NCBI GenBank assembly: GCA_036404275.1 | Contig: DASXAM010000360.1 | Coordinates: forward strand, 1-19,972 | Reading direction: 5' to 3' | Source: AP-15 sp036404275 | Lineage (GTDB): Bacteria > Pseudomonadota > Alphaproteobacteria > ATCC43930 > CGMCC-115725 | Length of the DNA: 19,972 nt | Part shown: positions 12,557-19,972 of the stretch, in pieces | Position numbering within the stretch: the stretch's first letter is position 1 | Layout of the letters: every line of letters starts with the position of its first letter | Program-made: the position numbers and the translations under genes | Notes under the pieces: model-generated | Database searches by the model: none | Seen by the model: the letters and a program-made list of their open reading frames with translations, nothing else | What the model was told of the DNA's origin: nothing

Positions 12557-13615
12557 TCAGGCTAAGGCGTGCAATCGCCGTGTCGTCTCCTCCGCGAGCC
12601 GCTGGACCAGCTCGGCGGCGCTCGTGTCCTTCGCCAGCGCCGCCGACTGCCCCGAGGTCAGTGCCATCCATTCGCGGTCGCCGGCGGCGGCGAGCGGCGC
12701 GGTCAGGCTTTGCTGCGCCGGCACCGGCAGCGGCTGCAAGCCCGACGCGACGAGGTCGTCGATGATCGCGTTGCGGATATAGCGGCAGGCCCGGCCGCTG
12801 ATCACATCGGTCACGACGGTGCACGACTCGTCGGCCGTGGCCAGCGCGGCGCGATGCGCGGCGCGCACTTCGGCCTCTTCGCAGCGCAAAAACGCGGTCC
12901 CCAGCTGCACCGCGCTGGCGCCGAGCATGAACGCGGCCGCCGCGGTGCGGCCGTCGGCGATGCCGCCGGCGGCGATGACCGGGACCGTTACCGCATCGAC
13001 GATTTGCGGCAGCAGCGAGAACAGCCCCGGCTGCATGCCGATCTCGGTATCGGTAAAGGTCGCCCGATGCCCGCCGGCCTCGATGCCTTGCGCGATAATC
13101 GCATCGGCGCCGCTGGCTTCGAGGATGCGCGCTTCGGCGACCGTGGTGGCGCTCGACATGATGTAGATGCCGGCCGCCTTGAGAGTCCGCATGACCTCCG
13201 GGTCGGGCAGGCCGAAATGAAAGCTCACCACCTCCGGCTTGGTTTCGAGCAGCAGCGCCACATGCTCCGGCCCGACAAGGCTCGCCTCGCCTCGCGGCTC
13301 CGGCACCGCCGCCAGCCCGTGCTCACGATAATGCGGCTGGAGATGCCGCCGCATCGCCTCCGCGACCTCGGGCGCGTAGGCGGGATCGGGCCAGATCGGA
13401 TAATTGACGTTGAGGCTACCACCGCTTTGCTGGCGAAACCCGGCGATCCGGCGCCCCGCCTCGGCTGCGCTGCGCGCCCACATCCCGAGCCCGCCGAGCC
13501 CGCCCGCATTGGTGACCGCGGCCGCCAGCGCCGGCGTGCTGGCACTCCCCATCGGCGCCTGCAGGATCGGCCATCTGAGGTTCAGTCTCTCGGTAACCGC
13601 GTTCCTCGCCCACAT
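12557..13615 (-). CDS. Nitronate monooxygenase (2-nitropropane dioxygenase family)
   Basis: This 352-aa protein starts at ATG 13615 preceded by GAGGGG; longer reading upstream is not protein-like. The FMN TIM barrel shows RWPILQAPMGSASTPALAAAVTNAGGLGGLG, VSFHFGLPDPEVM, AQGIEAGGHRA with the class I catalytic His183, PVIAAGGIADGRTAAAAFMLGASAVQLGTAFLRCEE and GRACRYIRNAI. The enzyme oxidises alkyl nitronates such as propionate 3-nitronate. Related members act as enoyl reductase-like proteins, so the exact substrate is open. The gene is monocistronic; the 250-bp upstream gap holds a GC-rich hairpin repeat. Confidence 0.9.
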   Translation of the reverse strand: MWARNAVTERLNLRWPILQAPMGSASTPALAAAVTNAGGLGGLGMWARSAAEAGRRIAGFRQQSGGSLNVNYPIWPDPAYAPEVAEAMRRHLQPHYREHGLAAVPEPRGEASLVGPEHVALLLETKPEVVSFHFGLPDPEVMRTLKAAGIYIMSSATTVAEARILEASGADAIIAQGIEAGGHRATFTDTEIGMQPGLFSLLPQIVDAVTVPVIAAGGIADGRTAAAAFMLGASAVQLGTAFLRCEEAEVRAAHRAALATADESCTVVTDVISGRACRYIRNAIIDDLVASGLQPLPVPAQQSLTAPLAAAGDREWMALTSGQSAALAKDTSAAELVQRLAEETTRRLHALA

Positions 13616-13762
13616 CGGCGTCACCCCTCGGTTCGTGCGAATTTTTGAGCTTACCGCGGCAGCGGGCGCGTGCGAACACGCGCGGGCTCGACCGCCAGCG
13701 GATTGCCGCAATGGACGTCGCATCGAAACCGGCGGCGCACAACCGATTGCATAGTCTCCATT

Positions 13763-13783
13763 CCCTCCTCGGCATGCGGAGGG
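13763..13783. repeat. GC-rich hairpin, part of a common type of intergenic repeat
   Basis: CCCTCC (13763-13768) pairs with GGAGGG (13778-13783) around TCGGCATGC, followed by GGCAGGAGTGGGGGTCGGG. This resembles the CCCTCC..GCATGC..GGAGGG(GCAGG..GGGGG) palindromes scattered between alphaproteobacterial genes. It lies between two head-to-tail minus-strand genes and could also slow transcription after the dioxygenase gene. No U-tract is present. Confidence 0.4.
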
Positions 13784-13865
13784 GGCAGGAGTGGGGGTCG
13801 GGCGAAAATGGCCGCGGTAAGGCCTTTCGCGCGTCCTCGTCTTTGGCGCCGGCTCGGGAAGGCGA

Positions 13866-14714
13866 TCAATTTGGATAGACGATTGTCCGCAGCATGATGC
13901 GCCGCTCATCGGGACGATAGTCGCCGGCACCGCGGTGCATTGTCGCGCATTCGTCCCACATCAGCACGTCGCCGACCCGCCAGGAGTGATAGTAGACGAA
14001 CCGGTCCTGCGTCGCATGGGCCGTCAGCTCCTCGATCAGCCTCCACGCGTCCTCCTTGGCCATGCCGACAAACCCGTGCATGTGCAGCGGGTTTACGAAT
14101 AGAACCGCTCTTCCGCTGACGGGATGGCGGACGACCGCCGGGCGCGCCTTTTCCGGGTATTCGCGATCGAGGTTGTGCTTCGGGTCTGCCCCGTAGAGCC
14201 GGACGCCTGCCGGGCCGTCGTCGCGGCCGTGCAGTCCGGTCATCCCGGCGAGCCGGTCTTTCATCGCCTGCGGCAGCCCGTCATAGGCGGCGCGCATGTC
14301 GGCGAACATCGTCCCGCCCTTCTCGTTCGGAACCTCTTTTGCGTGCAGGATCGCAAGGCGCGGCGGCGTTTCCTCGTAGGGGCTGTCGGTATGCCAGTCG
14401 GTCGCCCGCTTGACGCCGAACCAGTCGATGTTGCCGTCCCTGTCGACATTGGTGAGCCACGACACTTCCGGATACTCGGCGTGGCGATAATCGACGAGCG
14501 AATGGATTTTCGGCTTGCCGAAGCGGCGTCCGAACGCTGCGATGTCGCCCGGACCCAGGTTCTGCTCGCGGAACACCAGCACAGGGTGCTCGGCAAACGC
14601 CGCCTCGATCCATGAGATGGTCCGGTCGTCGTCGAGCGCGCGCGAGAGATCGATCCCCAGCGCCTCGGTGCCAAGAGGATGCCCGAGGGGGCGGAGCTCG
14701 TAACGGTCGGCCAT
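13866..14714 (-). CDS. TauD/TfdA-family Fe(II)/2-oxoglutarate-dependent dioxygenase
   Basis: The protein has 282 aa; ATG 14714 is chosen because GCGAGG lies upstream and ADRYELRPLGHPLGTEALGIDL is the usual family opening. The iron triad is visible: TDWHTDSPY with His108 and Asp110, and CATMHRGAGDY with His260. RRIMLRT gives the 2-oxoglutarate-binding Arg. GGTMFADMRAAYDGLP and HPVSGRAVLFVNPLHMHGFVGM are further family marks. Members hydroxylate sulfonates, aryloxyacids or similar molecules so that they fall apart, for use as sulfur or carbon source. The substrate here is unknown. It is not tightly linked to either neighbour (about 200-250 bp on each side). Confidence 0.92.
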   Translation of the reverse strand: MADRYELRPLGHPLGTEALGIDLSRALDDDRTISWIEAAFAEHPVLVFREQNLGPGDIAAFGRRFGKPKIHSLVDYRHAEYPEVSWLTNVDRDGNIDWFGVKRATDWHTDSPYEETPPRLAILHAKEVPNEKGGTMFADMRAAYDGLPQAMKDRLAGMTGLHGRDDGPAGVRLYGADPKHNLDREYPEKARPAVVRHPVSGRAVLFVNPLHMHGFVGMAKEDAWRLIEELTAHATQDRFVYYHSWRVGDVLMWDECATMHRGAGDYRPDERRIMLRTIVYPN

Positions 14715-14913
14715 TGCATCATCCTCGCCAAAGTCCGAGCCGACGCTACAGCGATGCTCCTGCATCAGTCTAATGATATGTCGTCAGTCGCTGTTGCATG
14801 CGCCTATGCAGAACCGCGCAGACAATCGGATCGGAGCCAAGGTCTGGTTCCCGCTTGCGGCTTCGCTGCAAGCGGGCGAACAAATGCCGGGCGCCGCCGG
14901 AGGTTGTCTCGTT

Positions 14914-15528
14914 CTACAGCGGCTTGATCTCGACCAAGCGGAATTTGACGATGCCGGCGTCCTTGACCTTGGTCATGCCGTATTGCAGCGCGATATAGCC
15001 GCTTTTGTGCTTGTCGTTGTCGCCGTCGGCGGTCTTGACTCCATTGAGGATCGCGGTCATGTGCGGCCCTTTGGCGGTGATCTCGTAGGTGTTCCATTTG
15101 CCGCCGGCCTTTGGCATCGGGTTGACCTTGGCGACATTGACGATGGCGCCGGTGCCGTAGGTCGGGTCGGGGCGCTGGTCGTAGATGTTGACCTCGTAGC
15201 CCGTGGCGCCGGCGATCTTGTGCGGGTCCTCGCAGCGGATAAAGACGCCGCTGTTTGCCGCGTCGTTGACCCAGAACTCGACCTTGAGCTCGAAGTCGCC
15301 ATAAGGCTTTTTCGAAACCAGAAAGCCGCTGCCCTTGTTGGCGACCACCGCACCGTCCTCGATCTTCCAATTGGCGTCGCCGATCTGGTTCCACTGGTCG
15401 AGGTTCTTGCCGTCGAACAATGTGACCCAGCCGTCGCTGGCGCCTTGGCCGTGCGCCGCGCGCGGCGGCAGCGGGATCGCCAAGGCAACCAGCAAACAGC
15501 AGATGGCGGCGAAGAAGGGCGTCCTCAT
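14914..15528 (-). CDS. Secreted 3-keto-disaccharide hydrolase domain (DUF1080) protein
   Basis: This 204-aa protein starts at ATG 15528 after GGGGAGAG. A signal peptide (residues 1 to about 28, ending in AAHGQG) leads into one DUF1080/LamG-like jelly-roll: WVTLFDGKNLDQWNQIGDANWKIEDGAVVANKGSGFLVSKKPYGDFELKVEFWVNDAANSGVFIRCEDP, then YEVNIYDQRPDPTYGTGAIVNVAKV, GKWNTYEITAKG and GYIALQYG...VKFRLVEIKPL. The family includes glucoside 3-keto-hydrolases acting outside the cytoplasm, and binders of uncertain role. It lies 72 bp downstream of the luciferase-like gene and is probably co-transcribed with it. Confidence 0.92.
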   Translation of the reverse strand: MRTPFFAAICCLLVALAIPLPPRAAHGQGASDGWVTLFDGKNLDQWNQIGDANWKIEDGAVVANKGSGFLVSKKPYGDFELKVEFWVNDAANSGVFIRCEDPHKIAGATGYEVNIYDQRPDPTYGTGAIVNVAKVNPMPKAGGKWNTYEITAKGPHMTAILNGVKTADGDNDKHKSGYIALQYGMTKVKDAGIVKFRLVEIKPL

Positions 15529-15600
15529 TGCATCTCTCCCCTGGTGCGTTGCTTGTGTGAAACAGGCTGGGCTTGCCGGACCCGCCGCATCGTCACGCGA

Positions 15601-16764
15601 CTAACCGCGGCCGTGGCGGAACGACGGCATGACCTCCTCGGCGACCCATTGGAACTGCTCGAGCATCGTCGCCCTGGGCGTGCCGATCGGGCTCGACAGG
15701 CTGATATGCTGCATGCCAGGATAGCGCTCCTCAAAGCCTTTCAGCAATTCGATCAGCTCGGCCGGCGTGCCGGCAAACCACGAGCCCAATTTCATGTAAT
15801 GCTCGACCGTTGGCACCTCGGCCGCATCCCAGCCGCCACGGCGCGCCACCGCCGCTATCTGGTCAGAAGTCAGCCCCGGCACAAAGCCCAGCGGCGCAAA
15901 CATCTTCACATGCTCTTCATAGATCGGCTTGATTTCGCGGATCGCCTGCTCGCGGGTGCGCGCCAGATGGAAATGCAGACCGAGCTGCAAATTTTCGCCC
16001 AATGCCAATTCCTTGCCGGCGCGCAGGGCGGCGTCGCGGTAGGCGGTCATCGGCCCCGCCTGCATCGTTGCGGCCCCGCCGCCGACCGCTCCCTTGATGC
16101 CGTGCTTGATCATAAAGTCGAGACCGCGCGGGCTGGCGCTGACCACCGGCTGCCAGCATTCGACCGGGCGGTGGATCGGCCGCGGCACCAGGGTCAGCTG
16201 TTCGAGCTCGTAGCCGCGATAGGGGACGCGCGGCGGCAGGGTGAAATATTTTCCCCGATGCGAAAACGATTCCTCGTTGAACGCTTTGAAGATGATGTCG
16301 ACCCCCTCCTCGAAAAACTCGCGGTTGGCGTTCTGGTCGAGCATCGGGCCGCCGAGGCTTTCGACCTCGCGGGTGTGGTAGCCGCGGCCGACGCCGAACA
16401 CGACCCGGCCGCCGGTCAGGATGTCGGCGGCAGCGAAATCCTCGGCAAGCCGCAGCGGGTGCCACATCGGCACGATATTGAAGCCGCAGCCGATCTTGAG
16501 CGCTTTGGTGACCTTGGCGAGATGCACCGCCAGCAACAGGATGTTGGGGATGCACTCATAGCCTTCATGCTGAAAATGGTGCTCGGCGAGCCACAAGGTG
16601 TCATAGCCGAGCGCGTCCATGGTCTTGGCGATCGCCTCGGTCTTTTCGAAGACGCTGGCCAGATGCTCGTTCGAATAGCGCCGCTCGTTCGCCGGGGTGG
16701 TGTCCTGGCCGCGGTCGGGCAGATCGACATGGCCGGCATAGACGGTGGTGAATTTGGTGATCAT
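15601..16764 (-). CDS. LLM-class flavin-dependent oxidoreductase (bacterial-luciferase-like)
   Basis: This 387-aa protein starts at ATG 16764, with GAGGAGAG about 7 bases upstream. Marks of the alkanal-monooxygenase-like barrel are YDTLWLAEHHFQHEGYECIPNILLLAVHLA, LKIGCGFNIVPMWHPLRLAEDFAAADILTGGRVVFGVGRGYHTREVESLG, and FEEGVDIIFKAFNEESFSHRGKYFTLPP. A substrate-facing C-terminal part ends in PIGTPRATMLEQFQWVAEEVMPSF. The AEHHF motif places it nearer bacterial luciferase than the LLM protein encoded at 5958-6917. It probably uses FMNH2. It heads a two-gene operon with the secreted DUF1080 protein and is divergent from the DctP operon. Confidence 0.92.
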   Translation of the reverse strand: MITKFTTVYAGHVDLPDRGQDTTPANERRYSNEHLASVFEKTEAIAKTMDALGYDTLWLAEHHFQHEGYECIPNILLLAVHLAKVTKALKIGCGFNIVPMWHPLRLAEDFAAADILTGGRVVFGVGRGYHTREVESLGGPMLDQNANREFFEEGVDIIFKAFNEESFSHRGKYFTLPPRVPYRGYELEQLTLVPRPIHRPVECWQPVVSASPRGLDFMIKHGIKGAVGGGAATMQAGPMTAYRDAALRAGKELALGENLQLGLHFHLARTREQAIREIKPIYEEHVKMFAPLGFVPGLTSDQIAAVARRGGWDAAEVPTVEHYMKLGSWFAGTPAELIELLKGFEERYPGMQHISLSSPIGTPRATMLEQFQWVAEEVMPSFRHGRG

Positions 16765-16922
16765 GCAGGGTCTCTCCTCGACGGGCCGCCGCGCGGGCGG
16801 CAATAGTGCTCGGCCGAGTGTCGCGCAATTCCGCCAGCCTGGCTACCGGGCTCGGCTTGACGGCGGACGCGCCGGCCGGCAATTTCGGGACGGGGGCAGA
16901 GAGGTCGGTGCAGAGAGACCCG

Positions 16923-17927
16923 ATGACTTTGTCGCGCAGAAGCCTGCTTGCGGCCGCCGGCGCTGCGGGTCCCGCGATCTTGCACTGGCCCGCCGATGCC
17001 GCCGAGTTCGCTTACCGCTGTGGCACGGCTTTGCCCGACGCCCATCCGATGTCGATCCGCGGGCGCGAAGCGATGCAAGCGATCCGGGAGGCAAGCAACG
17101 GCAGGCTTGCGATCACGCTCTACACCAACAGCATGCTCGGCCAAGGCCCGGCGATGATCGCGCAAACGATTGCCGGCAAGCTCGACATGTACTACCTGCC
17201 GCTCGATCTGCTGGGCCCGAAAAATCCGGCTTTTGGCATCTTCGGCGTCGGGTTTCTCTTTGCCGACTACGAGCATATCTGGCCGGCGATGGACGGCGCT
17301 CTCGGCGACCATCTGCGCAGCCTCGCGGGCCGAGTCGGGTTCCGCGTCGTGCACAATTGCTACGACCACGGATTTCGCGAGATCACCTCCAGGCAAAAGC
17401 CGATAAAGACGCCCGCCGATCTCGATGGTTTCCGCATCCGCATGCCGGTGGCGCCGATTTTGATCGCGCTCTTCCAGCATCTCGGCGCGGCTCCGGTGCC
17501 GATCGATATCGGCAAGACCTATCACGCCTTGCAAAGCGGCAGGGTCGACGGCCAGGAAAACCCGCTGGTGCTGATCGACGCCGGCAAGCTTTACGAGGTC
17601 CAAACCTTTTGCAGCATTACGAACCACGTCTGGGCCGGCATTCACGTATCCTTCGGCAACGCCGCCTGGGCCCGGTTGCCATCGGAATTGCAGCGCCTCG
17701 CCGATCGCGAATTTAACGCGAAGGCGCTGCTGGAGCGTGCCGATTGGCAGAGCTTGACCGCGATCGAAACCGAAAGCCTCAAGAAGAAGGGGATGATCTT
17801 CAACAGCCCGGATATTGAACCTTTTCGAGAGGAATTGAAAAAATCGGGGTTCTACCCCGAAATGAAGCGGCAATCGGGAGAGGAGGCCTGGGCCTTGCTC
17901 GAAAAATATGTGGGTCCATTGGCGTGA
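16923..17927 (+). CDS. TRAP transporter solute-binding protein (DctP family), Tat-exported
   Basis: The protein has 334 aa. ATG 16923 is chosen because MTLSRRSLLAAAGAAGPAILHWPADA is a twin-arginine signal peptide; an upstream ATG at 16806 gives non-signal sequence first. DctP marks are YRCGTALPDAHPMSIRGREAMQAIREASNGRLAITLYTNSMLG, the middle FREITSRQKPIKTPADLDGFRIRMP, and VPIDIGKTYHALQSGRVDGQENPLVLIDAGKLYEVQTFCSITNHVWAG. It binds a carboxylate-type ligand in the periplasm. No DctQ or DctM membrane gene is adjacent, so it may be an orphan receptor using a permease elsewhere. The stop overlaps the next gene's GTG (GTGA). Confidence 0.93.
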   Translation: MTLSRRSLLAAAGAAGPAILHWPADAAEFAYRCGTALPDAHPMSIRGREAMQAIREASNGRLAITLYTNSMLGQGPAMIAQTIAGKLDMYYLPLDLLGPKNPAFGIFGVGFLFADYEHIWPAMDGALGDHLRSLAGRVGFRVVHNCYDHGFREITSRQKPIKTPADLDGFRIRMPVAPILIALFQHLGAAPVPIDIGKTYHALQSGRVDGQENPLVLIDAGKLYEVQTFCSITNHVWAGIHVSFGNAAWARLPSELQRLADREFNAKALLERADWQSLTAIETESLKKKGMIFNSPDIEPFREELKKSGFYPEMKRQSGEEAWALLEKYVGPLA

Positions 17928-18922
17928 CGGCGCCGCCGCAAATGGAGTACACGACACTCGGCCGCACCGGCTTGCGTGTCAGCGTCGCCGGGCTCGGCTG
18001 CGGCGGGTTTAGCCGGCTTGGGCTCGGCACCGGCAAAAGCGAGGCGGATGCCGTGGCGCTGGTCCACGAGGCCTTCGATCTCGGGGTCAATCTGTTCGAC
18101 ACCGCCGCCGTCTACGGCACCGAAGAAACCCTCGGCAAAGCGCTGAAGACGATGCCGCGCAACCGGGTGGTGATCGCCAGCAAGGCCTGGATCCCGCGCG
18201 ATGCGGGTGCGGCGGCCGGCCAACGCGCCGTCGCGAGCCTCGACAATTCGCTCAAAGCGCTCGGCGTCGATTATATCGACGTGTTCGAATTGCACGGCGT
18301 GGCGCCGGGCGCCTACGACCGGGCGCGCGACGAGATCGCCCCGGCGCTGTTGAAGGAAAAGAAAAAAGGCAAGATCCGACACCTCGGCGTGACCGAAACC
18401 GGCTCCAGTGACGGCGAGCATCGGATGGCGCGGCGCGCCGCCGAGGACGCGGTCTGGGACGTGATGATGGTCGCGTTTCACATGATGCATCAGAACGCGC
18501 GCACCGAGGTTTTTCCGCTGACCATCGCGAACCGGGTCGGCACGCTCTTGATGTTTGCGGTGCGCAATATCTTTTCGAAACCGGAACGGCTGAGGGCCGA
18601 GCTACGTCAGCTGGCGGTCAAGCGCAAGGTGGCAAGCTGGCTTGCCGCGGCGCCGAACCCGCTCGGCTTTTTGATCCATCCGGAGGATGGCGGCGCGGCC
18701 ACCGTCACCGAAGCCGCCTATCGCTATGTTCGGCACGAGCCCGGGGTCGATGTCGTCCTCTTCGGCACCGGCGATCCCGAGCATCTGCGCGCCAACATCG
18801 CGGCGATCCTGAAGCCGCCCTTGCCCGAAACCGACCGTCGCATCCTCGCCAAGCATTTCGGTCATCTGGTCGGCGTCGGCCTCGACCCGCCGGTTTACAT
18901 GCCCGGCCTCGCCCGTCATTAA
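17924..18922 (+). CDS. Aldo/keto reductase family oxidoreductase
   Basis: This 332-aa protein starts at GTG 17924, overlapping the DctP stop; ATG 17942 is an alternative start, and neither has a strong ribosome site. The NADPH-dependent AKR barrel is shown by MEYTTLGRTGLRVSVAGLGCGGFSRLG, FDLGVNLFDTAAVYGTEETLGKAL (Asp59, Tyr64), VVIASKAW (Lys87) and YIDVFELHGV (His124), giving the complete catalytic tetrad. The C-terminal third departs from common AKRs (AAAPNPLGFLIHPEDGGAATVTEAAYRYVRHEPGVDVVLFGTGDPEHLRANIAAI), though the cofactor-binding end is kept. It probably reduces or oxidises the compound captured by DctP; this is inference from operon position. Confidence 0.9.
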   Translation: MTAPPQMEYTTLGRTGLRVSVAGLGCGGFSRLGLGTGKSEADAVALVHEAFDLGVNLFDTAAVYGTEETLGKALKTMPRNRVVIASKAWIPRDAGAAAGQRAVASLDNSLKALGVDYIDVFELHGVAPGAYDRARDEIAPALLKEKKKGKIRHLGVTETGSSDGEHRMARRAAEDAVWDVMMVAFHMMHQNARTEVFPLTIANRVGTLLMFAVRNIFSKPERLRAELRQLAVKRKVASWLAAAPNPLGFLIHPEDGGAATVTEAAYRYVRHEPGVDVVLFGTGDPEHLRANIAAILKPPLPETDRRILAKHFGHLVGVGLDPPVYMPGLARH

Positions 18923-18951
18923 TGCTCTCGCTCAACACGGGAGGGACGAGG

Positions 18952-19326
18952 ATGGCCTTTAGACGCTTATGGTTGATCCTAGCGCTGGCGTTGGTGCCGC
19001 CGCTATTCGCAAGCCCGGCTCCCGCGGCGACCGAGCCGCGGCAATTCGTTGTCGTTTATGTCGAGCTGCTGCCGGCCGACACGATCCGGGGCGCGCAAAA
19101 ACTCGAGCAGCTGGCCGGCCTCGCGCAAAAAGCCGCCGGGTTCATCAGGTTCGATGTCAATCAACAGATCGGCCGGCCAAACTTCTTCTCGCTCGTCGAA
19201 GTTTGGCGCAATGCCACCGCTTACCAGAATTTCCTTGCCGCCGCCCGCACCAAGACTGTGCTCAATGCGCTCGATCGGCTGCTCGAAGCGCCGCTCGACG
19301 AGCGGCCGGGCAACCTCGTCGAATAG
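18952..19326 (+). CDS. Secreted ABM-like (dimeric alpha-beta barrel) protein, first copy
   Basis: The protein has 124 aa; ATG 18952 is preferred because GGGAGGGACGAGG sits directly upstream and a signal peptide follows (FRRLWLILALALVPPLFASPAPA). ATG 18922, joined to the previous stop as TAATG, is the alternative. The mature part fits a dimeric alpha-beta barrel like antibiotic-biosynthesis monooxygenases: FVVVYVELLPADTIRGAQKLEQLAGLAQKAAGFIRFDVNQQIGRPNFFSLVEVWRNATAYQNFLAA. It ends EAPLDERPGNLVE. It shares a layout and end motif with the next gene. Export of an ABM fold is unusual. The role is unknown. Confidence 0.82.
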   Translation: MAFRRLWLILALALVPPLFASPAPAATEPRQFVVVYVELLPADTIRGAQKLEQLAGLAQKAAGFIRFDVNQQIGRPNFFSLVEVWRNATAYQNFLAAARTKTVLNALDRLLEAPLDERPGNLVE

Positions 19327-19352
19327 CCGCTGCGATCGAGAAAGGAAGTCCG

Positions 19353-19733
19353 ATGCATGTCATCAATCGTCTGGCGCCATTGGCGATGCTGGGGATGTTG
19401 GCCGCGACGCCCGCGCCGGCCGCCGGTTTTGGCGAGGTCTCTGTCGTCACTCATATTGACTTGATACCGAATTCGGCTGGAGTTGCCCCGCCAGAAGCGG
19501 TGAAGTTGCTGAAGCAATTCGTCACGGACAGCCGCAAGGATCCCGGTGTCGAATCCTTCCAACTGATTACCTGGTCGCCGACCACGAACCACTTTCAGCT
19601 GCTCGAGCTGTTCCGCGACCGCCGCTCGTTCGAGGCCCACGCCAGCGCCAAGCACACGGTCGATTTCCGCAACAACCTTCAACAATACATCGGCGCCCCG
19701 TATGACGAGCGCCTCTACCGCCCGGTCTTCTAG
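19353..19733 (+). CDS. Secreted ABM-like (dimeric alpha-beta barrel) protein, second copy
   Basis: This 126-aa protein starts at ATG 19353, with AAAGGAAG upstream and 26 bp after the first copy. A signal peptide (MHVINRLAPLAMLGMLAATPAPAAG) leads into SVVTHIDLIPNSA, LLKQFVTDSRKDPGVESFQLITWSPTTNHFQLLELFRDRRSFEAHASAKHTVDFRNNLQQYIGAPYDERLYRPVF. The alternating strands and helices and the FEAHxxAxHTxxFR helix are typical of ABM-domain quinol-type monooxygenases. It is paralogous in plan to the previous gene (shared APxDER near the end). The stop codon TAG overlaps the first bases of a MITE-like repeat, so the present C-terminus may have been reset by insertion. Confidence 0.85.
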   Translation: MHVINRLAPLAMLGMLAATPAPAAGFGEVSVVTHIDLIPNSAGVAPPEAVKLLKQFVTDSRKDPGVESFQLITWSPTTNHFQLLELFRDRRSFEAHASAKHTVDFRNNLQQYIGAPYDERLYRPVF

Positions 19734-19876
19734 TGCTCAGAACCATTCGGATGATTCAGCCAACGCCCTTCCTCGCTTCCCGGCGAAAGCCGGGATCGAC
19801 TTCCGCCATGGGCGCCGGCTTTCGCCGGTAAAGCGGAATTGAGCGCTGAATCACCCGGATAGGCCGGAGCACTAGC
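19730..19876. mobile_element. MITE-like palindromic element (147 bp) with 9-bp perfect ends
   Basis: CTAGTGCTC (19730-19738) is perfectly inverted as GAGCACTAG (19868-19876). Inside, ATTCGGATGATTCAGC (19745-19760) is inverted with 14/16 identity at 19845-19860. The core holds a hairpin CCCGGC-GAAA-GCCGGG (19779-19794) and its partner CCGGCTTTCGCCGG (19815-19828), a unit common in alphaproteobacterial interspersed repeats. There is no coding capacity. TA lies just inside each outer base, so a TA target duplication of the IS630/Tc1-mariner kind is possible. The whole element could fold into one long hairpin and act as a terminator for the operon. Confidence 0.7.
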
Positions 19877-19940
19877 CGCAATAATTCACTAAGTCGCGTA
19901 AGGGGGCTGGCGGGAGCGATGTAAGCCGCTGGATTCGTGT

Positions 19941-19972
19941 ATGATTTGGTTGCTAAGGCCGGATCAACCGAG
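19941..19972 (+). other. Possible start of an ORF running off the right edge
   Basis: ATG at 19941 opens MIWLLRPDQP and is cut by the window end. No ribosome site is evident (ATTCGTGT precedes). It may be the beginning of a gene or nothing. Bases 19877-19940 show no feature that I can name. Confidence 0.12.

Noticed and set aside
14773..16806. 677-aa plus-strand ORF opposite DUF1080 and the luciferase-like gene
   Set aside because: It is a shadow ORF on the opposite strand of two strongly supported genes with good starts and signal peptide.
16761..17957. 398-aa minus-strand ORF opposite DctP
   Set aside because: It is antisense to a DctP gene with a Tat signal and full family motifs.
1..19972. 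CRISPR array, rRNA genes, riboswitches
   Set aside because: No regularly spaced direct repeats, no rRNA-like segments, and no cobalamin or other riboswitch core was seen on either strand by eye, including upstream of bluB and the transporter.

Overview
The window is GC-rich, densely packed bacterial DNA with many ATGA/GTGA/TGATG overlaps, G-rich Shine-Dalgarno sites and GTG/TTG starts. The gene set (TRAP solute receptor, TauD dioxygenase, two luciferase-like monooxygenases, nitronate monooxygenase, DUF1080, CHRD, ABM proteins) suggests a free-living alphaproteobacterium, Rhodospirillales/Reyranella-like. That placement is inferred from protein style only.

Region 1 (1-3700) looks like degraded phage or accessory DNA. 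It holds the 3' end of a tail tape-measure gene with a C-terminal lysozyme domain. Next come a 40-codon ORF and a minus-strand DNA-binding/antitoxin-like gene, which seem to meet at a recombination joint near 1510-1535. A proteasome-like Ntn-hydrolase follows, translationally coupled to a 60-aa unknown protein. The rest is a gene-poor stretch with an 18-codon gene stub and a small Pro-rich secreted protein. The region ends exactly at the 3' end of a tRNA-Glu(UUC) gene, a classic integration target.

Region 2 (3700-7000) has a bluB gene (lower ligand of B12) broken by a stop and two frameshifts. It overlaps an intact DUF72 gene, which is tail-to-tail with an operon of a luciferase-like monooxygenase and an L-2-haloacid dehalogenase.

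Region 3 (7000-9500) has a cytochrome b561-type membrane protein convergent with a secreted CHRD protein. A divergent promoter region follows, with four copies of an octamer (CCTTCGCA/TGCGAAGG) and overlapping -35 boxes. It drives an XRE regulator with a His-rich tail, overlapped by a His-loop NiCoT/NicO-type transporter. This is a plausible metal-responsive module and one of the two most interesting items here.

Region 4 (9500-14720) has a minus-strand operon (peroxiredoxin, 95-aa secreted protein, ketopantoate reductase-like protein), a GT2-GtrA glycosyltransferase, a nitronate monooxygenase and a TauD/TfdA dioxygenase.

Region 5 (14900-19972) has a minus-strand pair (luciferase-like monooxygenase, secreted DUF1080 protein). 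Divergent from it is a plus-strand operon: Tat-exported DctP receptor, aldo/keto reductase and two secreted ABM-fold paralogues. A 147-bp MITE-like palindromic element supplies the stop codon of the last gene.
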